Shown piece by piece: positions 34,074 to 45,686 of a stretch of DNA of 64,000 nt. Origin of the DNA: Saxidomus purpurata (lineage: Eukaryota > Mollusca > Bivalvia > Venerida > Veneridae). The DNA is taken from contig JAFMSR010000009.1 in the NCBI GenBank assembly GCA_022818135.1, positions 18,396,413-18,460,412 of the forward strand, in the 5' to 3' direction. The notes under the pieces are model-generated. The model was not told where the DNA came from and searched no databases. It worked only from the letters and a program-made list of their open reading frames with translations. The position numbers and the translations under genes were made by a program. Position 1 is the stretch's first letter; every line of letters starts with the position of its first letter.

Positions 34074-35507
34074 ATGGAAGTTAAAGAGAAAACACAACTT
34101 TCTTGTGATGTGTCCAAGGCTCTGGATGCAATGAAATATGGATATTATGACATTCAGGCTAGAGTTCAAATATATCAAATATTCCAGGATCTGTGGAATA
34201 AGTCAGAAGATGATGATGAATTGTCCTACATAATTGCAGGCAGCAGGGCTGAAGGAGTTTCCCATGCTGAGGAACCTGAAAATGATTTTGACTTGATGGG
34301 TGAATTCAATCCATTGATTTGTTGTGATGATTTACATAAATCTGGTCCACATCCTGGTAAAGTGGTGCTTGAAATGGTGGCAGAACATACAGCACCTGGT
34401 TATACCATGCTTAGATGTAAGAACTCTGACAATGAAGAAATAACAAGTCTTCGGAGTATTTTTACTCAAAAATGTAACGGTCAAAGGTTTGTTGGTCATT
34501 CTCTGTCAGTATATACAGAAAATGGATTTGTCGCTAATACTGTCTCTGGACCTGCTTATTCAAAGCAATTTTCTCTTCAGTCTGGGTCTTCTGATGAAGA
34601 TTCTGATTCTGAAATTGAGAATGTCTCTATATCTCCTCATTGCTTATGTATATCTTCATCTAGTAACAATGGAAAAAACTCATCTTCCAAAGTTCCATGC
34701 TTTTCAGCAGATTATGTGTTTGCAATACCATGTCTCTGCACAGAATATCTACAGATGTGGAAACATCGTGTCAGGTTTACCAGCTGGCCAGGACAGCAGC
34801 TAATTGAAGAAGTATCTAAAATGAATGGACATGTTGTTCCTGTTGGTAATAAGGGCAGTGATAACGGCCATTTAGAATGGAGAATGTGTTACACTGAAAC
34901 AGAGATCAAGTTAATACATTCAATGAATGAAACACAACTGAAGCTCTATGTTCTCCTGAAAATGGTGGCAAAGAAAAAATTAAAACATATTTGTTCTGAT
35001 ATATCATTCTACATTATCAAAAATGTTTTGTTCTGGTTTGTTGAGAAAACTCCTGCAGACAGATTCAAACCTGAAAATTTGATGAATTTAATGGAAGATG
35101 CTTTGCAGACTTTACATAAATCTATAGAAAAGGAGTTCCTATCTAACTACATTATACCAGAGAGGAATCTGCTTGCTGGAAGACTCAGTAAAGATGTAAA
35201 GAGGAAACTTTTGGCAGAACTTCAAAACCTTATTCATGTTCAAGGACCAAAGTTCTTCCTACATCACAAGGACTTTCAGTCACCTAAAGCATCTGTTGAA
35301 CAGATCAAACAGTGTGGGACTGAAGAATCACACGCTGCTGCAGAAGGCAGTCAGCAGTCTCAGAATCTTGATCCGAGGCTGCAAAGGGCATATGAGAAAG
35401 CAGACGATGATATTGAAAACTATCTGGATACTATCATATCTACACTGTCTCCAGAACAAATTAAACAAAACATTTCTGACATCATATTCTTGGCAACAAA
35501 CATGTAG
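34074..35507 (+). CDS. Mab-21/cGAS-like receptor (cGLR) nucleotidyltransferase, copy 1, intact
   Basis: 477 codons, one exon. cGAS-like receptors sense nucleic acid in the cytosol and make a nucleotide second messenger that activates STING. Visible motifs: the nucleotidyltransferase GS helix ('AGSRAEG', G56-S57), the metal-binding DxD ('ENDFDLMG', D71 and D73) and a likely third acidic residue D213 in 'SADYVFAIPC'. The Mab-21 C-terminal helical half includes 'EWRMCYTETEIKLI' (about 268-281), 'LKLYVLLKMVAKKKLK' (289-304) and 'IIKNVLFWFVEKTPADRF' (314-331). An acidic/Ser-rich insert (about 170-206) lies between the DxD and D213. I see no cGAS-type His-Cys-Cys-Cys zinc thumb after D213, and no signal peptide or membrane segment. 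The start has a good context ('gaggaatgg') behind a splice acceptor. All three catalytic acids being present suggests activity; ligand and product are unknown. Confidence 0.85.
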   Translation: MEVKEKTQLSCDVSKALDAMKYGYYDIQARVQIYQIFQDLWNKSEDDDELSYIIAGSRAEGVSHAEEPENDFDLMGEFNPLICCDDLHKSGPHPGKVVLEMVAEHTAPGYTMLRCKNSDNEEITSLRSIFTQKCNGQRFVGHSLSVYTENGFVANTVSGPAYSKQFSLQSGSSDEDSDSEIENVSISPHCLCISSSSNNGKNSSSKVPCFSADYVFAIPCLCTEYLQMWKHRVRFTSWPGQQLIEEVSKMNGHVVPVGNKGSDNGHLEWRMCYTETEIKLIHSMNETQLKLYVLLKMVAKKKLKHICSDISFYIIKNVLFWFVEKTPADRFKPENLMNLMEDALQTLHKSIEKEFLSNYIIPERNLLAGRLSKDVKRKLLAELQNLIHVQGPKFFLHHKDFQSPKASVEQIKQCGTEESHAAAEGSQQSQNLDPRLQRAYEKADDDIENYLDTIISTLSPEQIKQNISDIIFLATNM

Positions 35508-36115
35508 TACTTAATTTGGTAATCTGATAGATGAATAGATTCATCAGATACTCAGATATATAACTTAACTTGTACATGCTGTTTTAAAACTTCTGTGACC
35601 TTAAAAGGTTAGTGGACTGTTCAATGACATAGTTACCAAATATTTACTGAACTGAAGAGAGAAATATTACTGTGATACAATCATGTATCAATTAGCTCAA
35701 CTTCACAGAAGTCTAGCCATTGCTATAATATAAGAGTTAAATCATAGCATAATATTATAGAAATATGTATGGTTTCTTGTAAACGTGATTGATACAGATA
35801 TATAAAATGTGGGAATATTACTTTATTGATTTGAATCTGAAATTTACAAAGATATGCATCATTTAAGTGAGATACACTGCTCTGCTCATGTTGCTTAACT
35901 TATATACTAATACATGTACCTATATTCCCTATTAAACGCCCCTCACCAAATTACCTGACCACCTCCAAATTCTGGCCTTAGACAGATATCTAGATAAGAA
36001 CATATTGTAATCCCTTTTTCTGTCTTCTGAATCCCTCCTTTTAAAGTACAATTCTTCAGGGGGTTGACATAGTGGTTTCTGGTTTACTTTAATCGAGACA
36101 AATGTTAGCTGGTGA
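35508..36115. other. 3' flank of cGLR1
   Basis: AT-rich with no ORF. It begins 'tacttaatttggtaatctga'. Several 'aataaa'-like strings could serve polyadenylation, but none is compelling. No tandem expansion like that behind copy 2. Confidence 0.4.
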
Positions 36116-37215
36116 GAAACAAGAGCTGTCAGTAGGACAGCACGCTCGACTTTTTTAGTGTTTGCCAATAAAACAAAACTTTGACAGTTAAAGGCAAAAC
36201 AAGGATCTGTATAAACAAGGGCCACAAGTAGCAAGATATTAAGTCAAGAGTTATCAAACTTAAATGTTTGATATCCCTGAATACTACAGCAAAGTTGTAG
36301 ATTAATACTTCAAGTGGTTAATGATATATGTGCATGACAGTGCCAGTTGCACACAAGACTTTAGGTAGGAATTTCTAAGTACAAATCAAGAAACATTTTC
36401 AGAGAGTTATCTTCTCTTGCTTACAGATAGGTGTCTTGATGGTACATAAGTATTCCAACTTTCAAAGTAATATCTCAAATGGTTAAGTCAACAAGTGGAC
36501 AAGAACGAAAATTTTAACTGAGTTCCTAAGTTGAAAAGGGCCATTATTCAAATAAAATCCTTGACAGAGTTACCTTCTCCTGCCTTTATTTGGGGGTCAA
36601 ATCAAGTATTCCAAGTGTCAAATTAATATCTCAGTTCAGACAAAAAGTGGATGGTACGAAAAACTTAACCCAGATTCTAAGTCGATAAAGGGCCTTAATT
36701 TTTTTCTAAATCCTTGACAGAGTTACCTTCTCTTGACTACAGATGGGGGTAATGATGCAAAGAAGTATTCCAACTTTCAAAGCAATATCTCAAGGGTTAA
36801 GTGGATTTTACCAATATTCAATGTATTTTCTCAGTCAAAAAAGGGGCATAATTCTGACAAAAACCTTTGCAGAGTTATGTTCTCTTGTCTGTGGATGGGA
36901 GTGATGATGGTAAATAAGTATAATTTGTTTCAAAGCAATATCTGTAATGGTTTTGAAATAAAGTTGGGTGGTACGAAAAAATTAATGCACAATGCACTTT
37001 CTAAGTCGAAAAAGGGCCATAATTCTGACAAAACCCTAGACAGAGTTATGTACTCTTGTCTGTTGATGGAAGTTATGATGGTAAACAAGTATGGTAAGTT
37101 TCAAAGTCATACCTCTAATGGTTTTGAAATAAAGTTAGGTGGCACGAAAAACTTAACCAAGGTGTGACACCAACGCGGACACCGACACTGACGCCGAGGC
37201 AAGTAGGATAGCTAA
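36116..37215 (+). repeat. Dispersed element R3
   Basis: It begins 'caagagctgtcagtaggaca' and ends in 'aacgcggacaccgacactga' plus a 'taggatagct' motif. Internal units of about 145 bases carry 'tggttttgaaataaagttgg' and 'cataattctgacaaaaacc'. A shorter copy with the same ends is at 42,766-43,426. The ORFs in it are repeat-derived. Confidence 0.8.
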
Positions 37216-37437
37216 AAAATGTCGGATTTTTGTGGCAGACAATTCTTCTTCTCCTGGTAAGTTATATTTTTTAAGTGTTGTGAATCAAATGACCATAGGC
37301 AAGATGTGGCCAAGTTATTTACCTATCATCAAATCATTATTTCAATCTTGTATCTTTATCGAAATAAATGTTATTGAAGCCGTTTCACATCCAGGTGAGC
37401 TGCTCATGAACTAAACAAGGGAATCATTTTGCTTAAA
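37216..37437. other. Short unique stretch
   Basis: No gene recognised; a 60-codon ORF (37,232-37,414) has no supporting feature. Confidence 0.3.
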
Positions 37438-37939
37438 CAAGAGGGCCAAGATGGCCCTATATCGCTCACCTGACTACCACTGGCTAATATACAAGGGGTC
37501 AGGATTTTAACATTATTTGTAGAGGTCCACTACACAATGCTTAGTAACATTCCAAATATCTAAGCTCTGCCTTTGGGCCTTGTGGTTTTTCCTATATAAC
37601 CCTATGTTAAATCAAGTGACCCCTCTCCCCAACTCCAAGGAAGGGTTAATTTTGACTCTGTGGTCATGATTGGTAAAGGTCCACAAGGCAATGCTACATG
37701 CTAAATATCTCTGCTCTAGGCCTTGTGGTTTCAGAGAAGAAGATTTTTAAAGTTTTTCCTGTACAAGCCGATGTAAAATCAAGTGACCCCCCTCGGGCAG
37801 GGTCAGATTCATCGTGATTTTAGAGGAGATGTCATTTGAAGGAAATGGTGGACGGACAGACGACGTACGGCGTACAACGGACCCCAGACAGTGAGTGATC
37901 CTAATAGCTCACCCTGGCACTTTGTGCCAGGTGAGCTAA
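37438..37939 (+). repeat. R1 element, short copy with both ends
   Basis: It starts 'agagggccaagatggcccta' plus 'tatcgctcacctg' and ends with the hairpin 'agctcaccctggcac'-'gtgccaggtgagct' (37,908-37,939). Only one to two internal units remain, so it is a deletion derivative. Confidence 0.85.
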
Positions 37940-38832
37940 AACTCCAATTACACTGATTGTGGCCTGTATTCTAGCTTATGCCATTGCCCTATCATATTGT
38001 AAAATAACCTGTTTAGCAATATACAGTACACACATTTGTTTTTATGTGTCATACAGTCCAAAAAATCTACTTTAATCACCTGTGTGGTGTCTGGTGTTCA
38101 CTTTATGTGTTTTTTTTGCTTGCTGGTTATATTATAATTCTTAACATGCTGGCATTCTGTTGGCCACAAACTACATAGGATTCCTATTTTATTTCTCTTT
38201 TCTGAAAGCATAGGTCATGTTGCAGTACTTGTCCTTTTCCGTACGTACGTGTTTAAAGAAAATTTAAAGAAAATCTCTAAATCTACAAGGACTTTTTTTG
38301 TGATTCTATATAATTTCCTTTCTGAATTGTCACTAAATGGTGCAAGAGCTTTGACATTTAATTTTAGACATAGAAAACTAATACATGTAATAACAACATT
38401 ATGTTATCAAAGTTAACATTTTAAGAAGAATCATGGTGTTTCGTGGCGTGATCATAACAAACTTTAACAAGTTACTGCATAAAGCGCACAATTGAAAAAT
38501 ATCTTAATGTTACGCGAGGAGTTATTTCCATTAAGCAGATAATCTTTTGGGTATATGTCACTAAAATGCTAAATGGCCAATGTTGATCACAAAAAATCAG
38601 CTACTAAAGTGTATCTGATGTATGGACCCCATTCACGATGACTGATTAAATTCTAAATTGATTCGGCCTGTGAGCAACGCTTTCACTTTACAAAACTTTC
38701 TCCAACTAAGTAAAACTGCTGTTCAAAGAGCAAGACTTGTTTGAGGATGTGGTTTATATCTCCTTGTTTAATATCTGACTTACCATATAGTGTCCAGACA
38801 CAAATTGACACTTCCAGAAAAGTATTTATCAT
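37940..38832. other. No recognisable gene or repeat
   Basis: AT-rich non-coding DNA with no ORF of note on either strand. Confidence 0.4.
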
Positions 38833-40100
38833 CTAAACAAGAGCCATGTTAGACATGGCCATCCCCTCGCCAAGTGCTCTTTCTATGACCAAGAAATTTG
38901 AGGTGAGAGGAATGGATATGGTATAGTTTCTAATTTTACTAGACTTATTACTAAATGTGATTAATACCCTCGAAAGACTACTTATAAACTGAGGAAGTTC
39001 GTAGTAACAGAATAACTTGCAAAACAAACTAAACTATCACTAAATGTGATTAATACCCCTAAAAGACTGCTTTATAAACTGAGGAAGTTCATAGTAACAG
39101 AATACCTTACAAAAAAACTAAAATAGAGATATTGTTCTTGGCAATAACTCTGTAATTTGTCAAGATATAGTTATGGTTCTTGTACACTGCACTTCTTCTC
39201 ATTGTGCTTGACCATTGTATGAAGTTGTATTGAATTCCAACCAGTAGTTTTCAAGTTATGCTCCGGACAAGGAAATGTAACAAAGGGCAATAACTCTGTA
39301 ATTAGTCAAGATAGAGTTATGGTTCCTGAGCACTCATTGTATGAAGTTGTTTTGAATTCCAACCAGTAGTTTTCAAGTTATGCTCCGGACAAGGAAAAGT
39401 AACAAAGGGCAATAACTCTGTAATGAGTCAAGGAAGAGTTATTGTTCCTGTGCACTCATTGTATGAAGTTGTATTGAATTCCAACCAGTAGTTTTCCAGT
39501 AAAGGTCCGGACAAGGAAAAGTAACAAAGGGCAATAACTCTTTAATGAGTCAAAGAAGAGTTATGGTTCCTGTGCACTCATTGTATGACGTTGTATTGAA
39601 TTCCAACAAGTAGTTTTCAAGTTATGCTCCGGACAAGGAAAAGTAATAAAGGGCAATAACTCTGTAATTAGTCAAGATAGAGTTATGGTTCCTGAGCACT
39701 GCACTTCTTGTTATTGTGATTGAATATTGTATGAAGTTGTAATGAATTCCAACTAGTAGTTTTCAAGTTATGCTCCGAACAAGGAAAAGTAACAAAGGGC
39801 AATAACTCTGTAACGAGTCAATGTAGAGTTATGGTTCATGTGCACTGCACTTCCTCTTAATGTACAAAACCATTGCATGAAGTTGAATTGAATTCCAACT
39901 AGTAGTTTTCAAATTATGTACACTGCACTTCCTCTCATTGTGCTAGACTATTGTATGAAGTTATATTGAATTCCAACTTGTAGTTTTCAAGTTACACTCT
40001 GGACAAGGAAAATGCAAGGACCACCCGCCCGACCAATCGACTGCCCGACAGACCACTGGGTGACTCCTATATACCCCCTAAACTTCCTTTCGGGGGTATA
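38833..40100 (+). repeat. R4 array, first of two back-to-back copies
   Basis: Opens with 'aaacaagagccatgttagac', whose 'gccatgt tag acatggc' forms a small hairpin, then about seven to eight 140-bp units, ending 'ccccctaaacttcctttcgg' plus 'gggtata'. Length variation between units includes shortened ones lacking the 'cttgacc' part. Confidence 0.88.
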
Positions 40101-41143
40101 AATAGAGATTCTGTCCTTGGTAATAACTCTGTTTTGTCAAGATAAAGTTATGGTTGTTGTACACTGCACTTCCTCTCATTGTGCTGAACCATTGTATGAA
40201 GTTATATTGAATTCCAACCAGTACTTTTCAAGTTTTGCTTTTCAAGTTTTGGCCAAGGAAAAGTAACAAAGGGCAATAACTCTAAAATTACTAAAGAAAG
40301 AGTTATGGTTCTTGTACACTGCACTTCCTCTCATCTTGCTTGACAATTGTATGAAGTGTTATTGAATTCCAACATGTAGTTTTCAAGCTATGCTCCGGAC
40401 AAGGAAAAGTAATAAAGGACAATAACTCTGTAATTAGTCAAGGTAGAGTTATGGTTCCTGTGCATTGCACTTTCTCTCAATGTGCTTGACCATTGTATGA
40501 AGTTGTATTGAATTCCAACAAGTAGTTTTCAAGTTATGCTCTTGACAAGGAAAAGTAACAAAGAGCAATAACTCTGTAAAACCTCAAGATATAGTTATGG
40601 TTCCTATGCACTGCACTTCCTCACTTTGTACTTGACCATTGTGTGAAGTTGTATTGAATTCCAACCAGTAGTTTTCAAGCTATGCTCCGGACAAGGAAAT
40701 GTAACAAAGGGCAATAACTCTGTAATGAGTCAAGATAGTTATTGTTCTTGTGCACTGCACTTCTTCCCATTGTACTTGACCATCATATGAAGTTGTATTG
40801 AGCTCCAACCAGTAGTTTTCAAGTTATGCTCCGGACACGGAAAAGTAATAAAGGCCAAAAACTATGTAATTACTCAAGATAGAGTTATGGTTCTTATGCA
40901 CTGCACTTCCGGACAAGGAAAAGTAACAAAGGGCAATAACTCTGGAATGAGTCAAGATATAGTTACGGTTCTTGTGCACTGCACTTCCTCTCAATGTACT
41001 TGACCATTGTATGAAGTTGTATTGAATTCCAACTTGTAGTTTGCAAGTTATGCTCCGGACAAGGAAAATGCAACGAACCGACCGGCAGACTAACCACGGG
41101 GTGACTCCTATATACCCCCCTTAACTCTGTTTCGGGGTTATAA
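40101..41143 (+). repeat. R4 array, second copy, 5' part missing
   Basis: Begins within an internal unit ('aatagagattctgtccttgg') directly after the end of the previous array and runs about seven units to 'accccccttaactctgtttc' plus 'ggggttataac'. One unit near 40,890-40,910 is cut short. Confidence 0.88.
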
Positions 41144-41277
41144 CAAATTAGGTTTCATAATGAGTATTAACATGCTTTCTGTGGGTCATAATTTGTGCAA
41201 TCTTGGTACAAGTCCACTAGGCAATGCTAAATATCTAACCTCAAGTCCTTGTGGTTTTTGAAAAGAAGTTTTCCTAA

Positions 41278-42318
41278 ACTAGGGGGCTATGATGGCCCTA
41301 TTGTGCTCACCTGACTACTTTGGCTATAATACAAGGGGTCATAATTCTAAAAAAAATTGTAGAGGTCCACAAAACAATGCTAAGTAACATTCGAAATATC
41401 TACTGTCGGCCTTGTGGTTGCTCAAAGTTTTCCCTATATAAGCCTATATGAAAACAAGTGACCTCCCCCATTCCCAGGGAGGGTTAATATTGACCAGGGG
41501 GTCATGACTTGAACAATCTTAGAAGAGGTTCACTAGGCATTTCTACATGCCAAATATATAATCTCAAGACCTTGTGGTTTCATAAAAGAAGATTTTTTAA
41601 AGTTTTTCCTATATAAGCCTATGTAAAACCAAGTAACCCCCAGGCAGGGTCAATTTTGACCCGGGGACATAATTTGAAGAATCTTGGTAGAGGTTCACTA
41701 GCCAATGCCACATGCTAAATATCTAAGCTCTAGACCTTGTGGTTTCAGAGAGGAAGATTTTTAAAGTTTTTCCTATATAAGCCTATGTAAAACCAAGTGA
41801 CCCCCGGGCGGGGTCCATTTTGACCCGGGGTCATAATTTGAACAATCTTAGTAGAGGTTCACTAGCCAATGCCACATGCTAAATATCTAAGCTCTAGGCC
41901 TTGTATCGCTCAGAGAAGAAGATTTTTAAAGTTTTCCTACATAAGCCTATGTAAAACCAAGTGACACCACAGGCGGGGTCAATTTTCACCCGGGGGTCAT
42001 AATTTGAACAATTTTGGTAGAGGTCTATTAGACAATGCCACATGCTAAATATCTTAGCTCTAGACCTTGTGGTTTCAGAGAAGAAGATTTTTTAAGATTT
42101 TCCTATTTGTTGCCATAGCAACCAGAGTTCTGGATGGAATAGAATTCTTTGAACAACTTTGATAAAGCTTCATGCTAAGTCTCATCAATATTGGCCCAGT
42201 GGTTTCAGAGGAGATGTCGTTTGAAGGAAATGGTGAACGGACGGACGGCGTACAACGGACCCCGGACAGTGAGTGATCCTAATAGCTCACTCTGGCACTT
42301 TGTGCCAGGTGAGCTAAA
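41278..42318 (+). repeat. R1 element, longest copy with both ends
   Basis: Start 'agggggctatgatggcccta', five internal units of about 170 bases ('atgccacatgctaaatatct', 'aaaaccaagtgacccccggg'), and end 'tggcactttgtgccaggtga' + 'gct'. The unit number differs from other copies, so R1 contains an internal variable tandem array. Confidence 0.88.
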
Positions 42319-42690
42319 AAGCAAATGTAAAAATAAGTGACCCCCCCCCCCTGGGTGGAGTCAATTTTGACCCGGGGGTCATATAATTTGAAGAGTCTTG
42401 GTAGAGGTCCACTACACAATGCTACATGCCAAATATCTAAGCTCTATAGGCCTTCCTGTTCTTGAGAAAAACATTTTTTAAAGTTTTTCCTATTAATTGC
42501 CATAACAACCAAAGTTCTGCATGGAATGGAATAATTTGAACGATTTTGATAGAGCTTCATGCAAGGAACATCCCTGCCAAGTTTCATTAACATTGGCCCA
42601 GTGGTTTCAGAGGAGATGTCGTTTGAAGGAAAATGTTAACAGACGTACAACGTACGGCATACACTTTACAACAGAGTCTGACAGAATGTG
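42319..42690 (+). repeat. R1 fragment adjoining the previous copy
   Basis: One internal unit plus the distal part ('cagaggagatgtcgtttgaa') without the terminal hairpin, placed in direct orientation right after the complete copy. Confidence 0.75.
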
Positions 42691-42765
42691 ATCCTAATCT
42701 GGCTTCAGCTTTATTCATTAAATAAAATTACCTTTATTTCATTGGGACAGTACAAATAAATCATA

Positions 42766-43426
42766 ACAAGAGCTGTCAGTAGACAGCGCGCTCGACTATT
42801 CTCAGTGATTGACAATATAAAATAATATCCATCCTGGAACTTTAACGTAAATGCTAAGTCAAAAAGGGGCATAATTCTGTCAAAATGCTTGATACAGTGA
42901 CCTCCTCCTGTGTACAGGTTGGGGGCATGATGGTGAACAAGAGTGCGAAGTTTCAAAGCCAGATGTCAATGGACTTTGAAAATATTTGAGGTGGTACGCA
43001 AACTTTAACGTAAATTCTAAGTCGAAAAAGGAGCATAATTCTGTCAAAATGCTTGATAGAGTTATCTCCTCCTGTGTACAGGTTGGGGGCATGATGGTGA
43101 ACAAGCGTGCAAAGTTTCAAAGCCAGATGTCAATGGACTTTGAAAATATTTGAGGTGGTACGCAAACTTTAACGTAAACTCTAAGTAGAAAAAGGGGCAT
43201 AATTTTGTCAAAATGCTTGATAGAGTTACCTCCTCCTGTGTACAGGTTGGGGGCATGATGGTGAACAAGTGTGCAAAGTTTCAAAGCCATATGTCAATGG
43301 ACTTTGAAAATATTTGAGGTGGTACGCAAACTTTAACATAAGTGGTTACGCCGACGCCGACACCGACGCCGACGCTCGGGTGACTAGGATAGCTCTCCTT
43401 ATTCTTCGAATAGTCGAGCTAAAAAT
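42766..43426 (+). repeat. R3 element with about 160-bp units and GCCGAC-rich end
   Basis: Begins 'caagagctgtcagtagacag', has three units containing 'ggttgggggcatgatggtga', and ends with 'cgccgacgccgacaccgacg' plus 'tgactaggatagct' and 'gtcgagctaaaa'. The overlapping minus-strand ORFs (42,711-43,268) are frames through this repeat. Confidence 0.85.
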
Positions 43427-43439
43427 GTTTACAAACTGA

Positions 43440-43990
43440 AGAAAGAACATGGTACACCATGAACAGATGATAAAGTATACACTATTCACAAAGGTGAAAT
43501 ATCTACCTTCATGTTGTGTTATTGTAGGAGTTTAACCCCTGTTCCAACAATATTTTTGGTCATCTTAACAGGCCGGCAGTTTACCTGACAATCGTTCCGG
43601 AAAAAGAACCAGTACTAGATTCCTATCCTCTGTAAGAAACTACCAACTTTCTAACTTAAAGAGAGACATGGTTGGTAGCAGGGCACGAATATATGACCTT
43701 CAATCTATGAGAGGTTGTAGTAATTTCAACATTCTGCCTTCAACAAGATAAAATGTTCAAAGCTAACCCAATATCAAGTAAGTATGTTTTAAATTACATC
43801 CATCATTTCAGACCTTTATAGATATATTCAACATTACTTTTAAACATCTACAGTAACACATAGTTTTTTTATTGGTTTTAGATTGTGACATGCAAAACAA
43901 TAAATTTCCTGGGTTTAAATGCTTAGTTAAAACATGTAAAATGAGGAAGTTATTTTGTTTATATGACTCGGTGCTTTATTTCAATATCCC
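43440..43990 (+). repeat. Sequence shared with cGLR 5' flanks, coding part absent
   Basis: 'acagatgataaagtatacac' resembles 'tcaggtgataaagtacacac' upstream of cGLR1. 'tggttttagattgtgacatg' and 'aaaatgaggaagtta' recur at 47,834 and 47,886 upstream of cGLR2. Repeat R7 (43,520-43,720) is embedded. No nucleotidyltransferase sequence follows. It may be the remnant of a further tandem copy or simply a dispersed element. Confidence 0.55.
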
Positions 43991-44680
43991 TTCAATAACA
44001 AGAGCTGTCACTTGTAAGAGACAAATGCTCCAAATGTTGACTCACAGTCCTTATCACCATGAGCTGAACATGTGTGCGAATTTATTTTAAAATCCTTCAA
44101 CGTTCATAGTCTAATCAAATCAATCAACAATCAATCAAAACTGTTAATCATACCTGCAGGATTTGGCATTACTTTCCGCATCATGACTATTACAATCTTG
44201 TCATTTTCCCTTTCAACAGTTGAGAAGGCTGACTGTGTGGATTTTTTAATCTCGGTACTTGACACTGTCATATGACCGAGCGTAGTTAAGAAGGTGGAGC
44301 TAAGGGGTTTTTATAATTAAGACTATAACAACACTGTAGTGGCATCTATGATAATTGAGTAATTATTGTCAATTGACTGCAGACCAAGGACTTATTCTCA
44401 ATTGTTATATAATGCGATTGTTTGTATTTGTTGTTTGCACGTATTCCACTGAAAGTAATAATTAGCCAACAATAGAAGTTGATAATCTCCAAGTTGTACT
44501 GGTTAGTATCATTTTGTTTATTACATGTATTTATTTCTTTGATTACATTTTACTTAACATTCTCAGCAGTCAGAAATAACTTTCATTTTATTATAATTAC
44601 TGAAAATTTTCATTTTTGTTTTCCAAGACACTGCAACAATAGATTATGTACAATCAGCCTAAAAAATCAGTATATGTCAA
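43991..44680. other. No recognisable gene
   Basis: AT-rich. Short ORFs (44,072-44,275 and 44,479-44,706, plus strand) show no domain. A 'caagagctgtcacttgtaag' string at 44,000 is the start of an R3-like fragment. Confidence 0.4.
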
Positions 44681-45288
44681 CATCGACAGACAGCTCATCT
44701 ACATGACAAATCACCAACAGACAATAGATTAACAGACGACTCATTGAAAGACATCTCATCCGATTCATTGAAAGACATCTCATCCAATGTCAGGTCGATC
44801 TGATTTGTTGCACTATGGTTATATGAAATATACTTAAACAAAAAATATAAAAAATAAGGTAATTTATTCAAGTTATAGTATAATACGTTCTCACAAAAAT
44901 CCAGTTGTAAGCCAAATTTTTTATGTAAAGAATAGCTTTAACTTCTCTCACCTCTGTTTGCGGAGACGTATATGAGCATCAAAGTAAAAAGGAACAGTTG
45001 AAAAATAAAAGAAATAATTCTGTCGTCAATCAGTTTCTTCATAGATCTGCCTGTAATATTCTTAAAGGCGTGGCATTCAATATTCACTATAGGATGTGAA
45101 TCATAAATGAGAACATCAGAAATGAGAAAATCTTAAAATATATGCATACCCTAGCTGCATGTACCTTTAAATTGCATAATGAATGTTGTCAAAAGTTTGT
45201 CGATGAGTTGTCGATGTAATTTTTGATGAGTTATGTCAATCTATTGTCCTGTTGTCGATTTTTCGTGTTGATGAGTTGTCTGTCGATG
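44681..45288. mobile_element. Non-autonomous element with terminal inverted repeats of about 50 bp
   Basis: The left end 'catcgacagacagctcatc' (44,681) is nearly the exact reverse complement of the right end 'gatgagttgtctgtcgatg' (to 45,288). Similarity continues inward for about 50 bases ('gacaatagattaaca' against 'gacaatagattgaca'). Inside the left arm a 25-bp unit ('gattcattgaaagacatctc') is tandemly repeated. No transposase ORF, so it is MITE-like. Target duplication is not clear. Confidence 0.85.
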
Positions 45289-45539
45289 TATTATCAGGGA
45301 GACACTCAAAATCCCCTTGGTCCAAAAATAGCATGATAGTCATAATCCCTTCAATGGATTTTACATTGTAATTTCAATAATTTTAATTTTTTTCAATCAT
45401 TCGCTATAGTAAAGTAAAACTCGAGACAAATAAAACATTTAGTAAACAATTTTCATTCAATATAAAAAATTATGCTTTTCCACTTGTTGATAATGACTAC
45501 TATGCCAATTTTGGACCAAAGGGATTTCGACCAAGGGGA

Positions 45540-45684
45540 TTTTGAAATACACTCTTATTATCATAGACCCTGAAAATACCAAAGAATCACTGCACTTCCC
45601 CTTAATGTCCTCTTTCATTGAATGCATTTTGAAGCAATTTCCTTCAGTACTTTTAGGGTTATGCTCAGGACATGACAATGTAAC
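45540..45684 (+). repeat. R8 dispersed repeat, left part, split by the TA-flanked transposon
   Basis: 'ccttcagtacttttagggtt' and 'gctcaggacatgacaatgta' match the repeat's internal units that continue at 47,422-47,725 ('ccttcagtacttttggagtt', 'gctcaggacaaaaagttg'). The family is distantly related to R4. Confidence 0.75.
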
Positions 45685-45686
45685 TA

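Noticed and set aside
36733..37167. 144-codon plus-strand ORF with repeated 'NGFEIKLGGTK'
   Set aside because: It is a frame through the R3 dispersed repeat, which has no conserved reading frame in its other copies.
42711..43268. Three overlapping minus-strand ORFs with repeated 'MPPTCTQEE'
   Set aside because: Products of R3's tandem units; the protein repeats mirror the DNA repeats.
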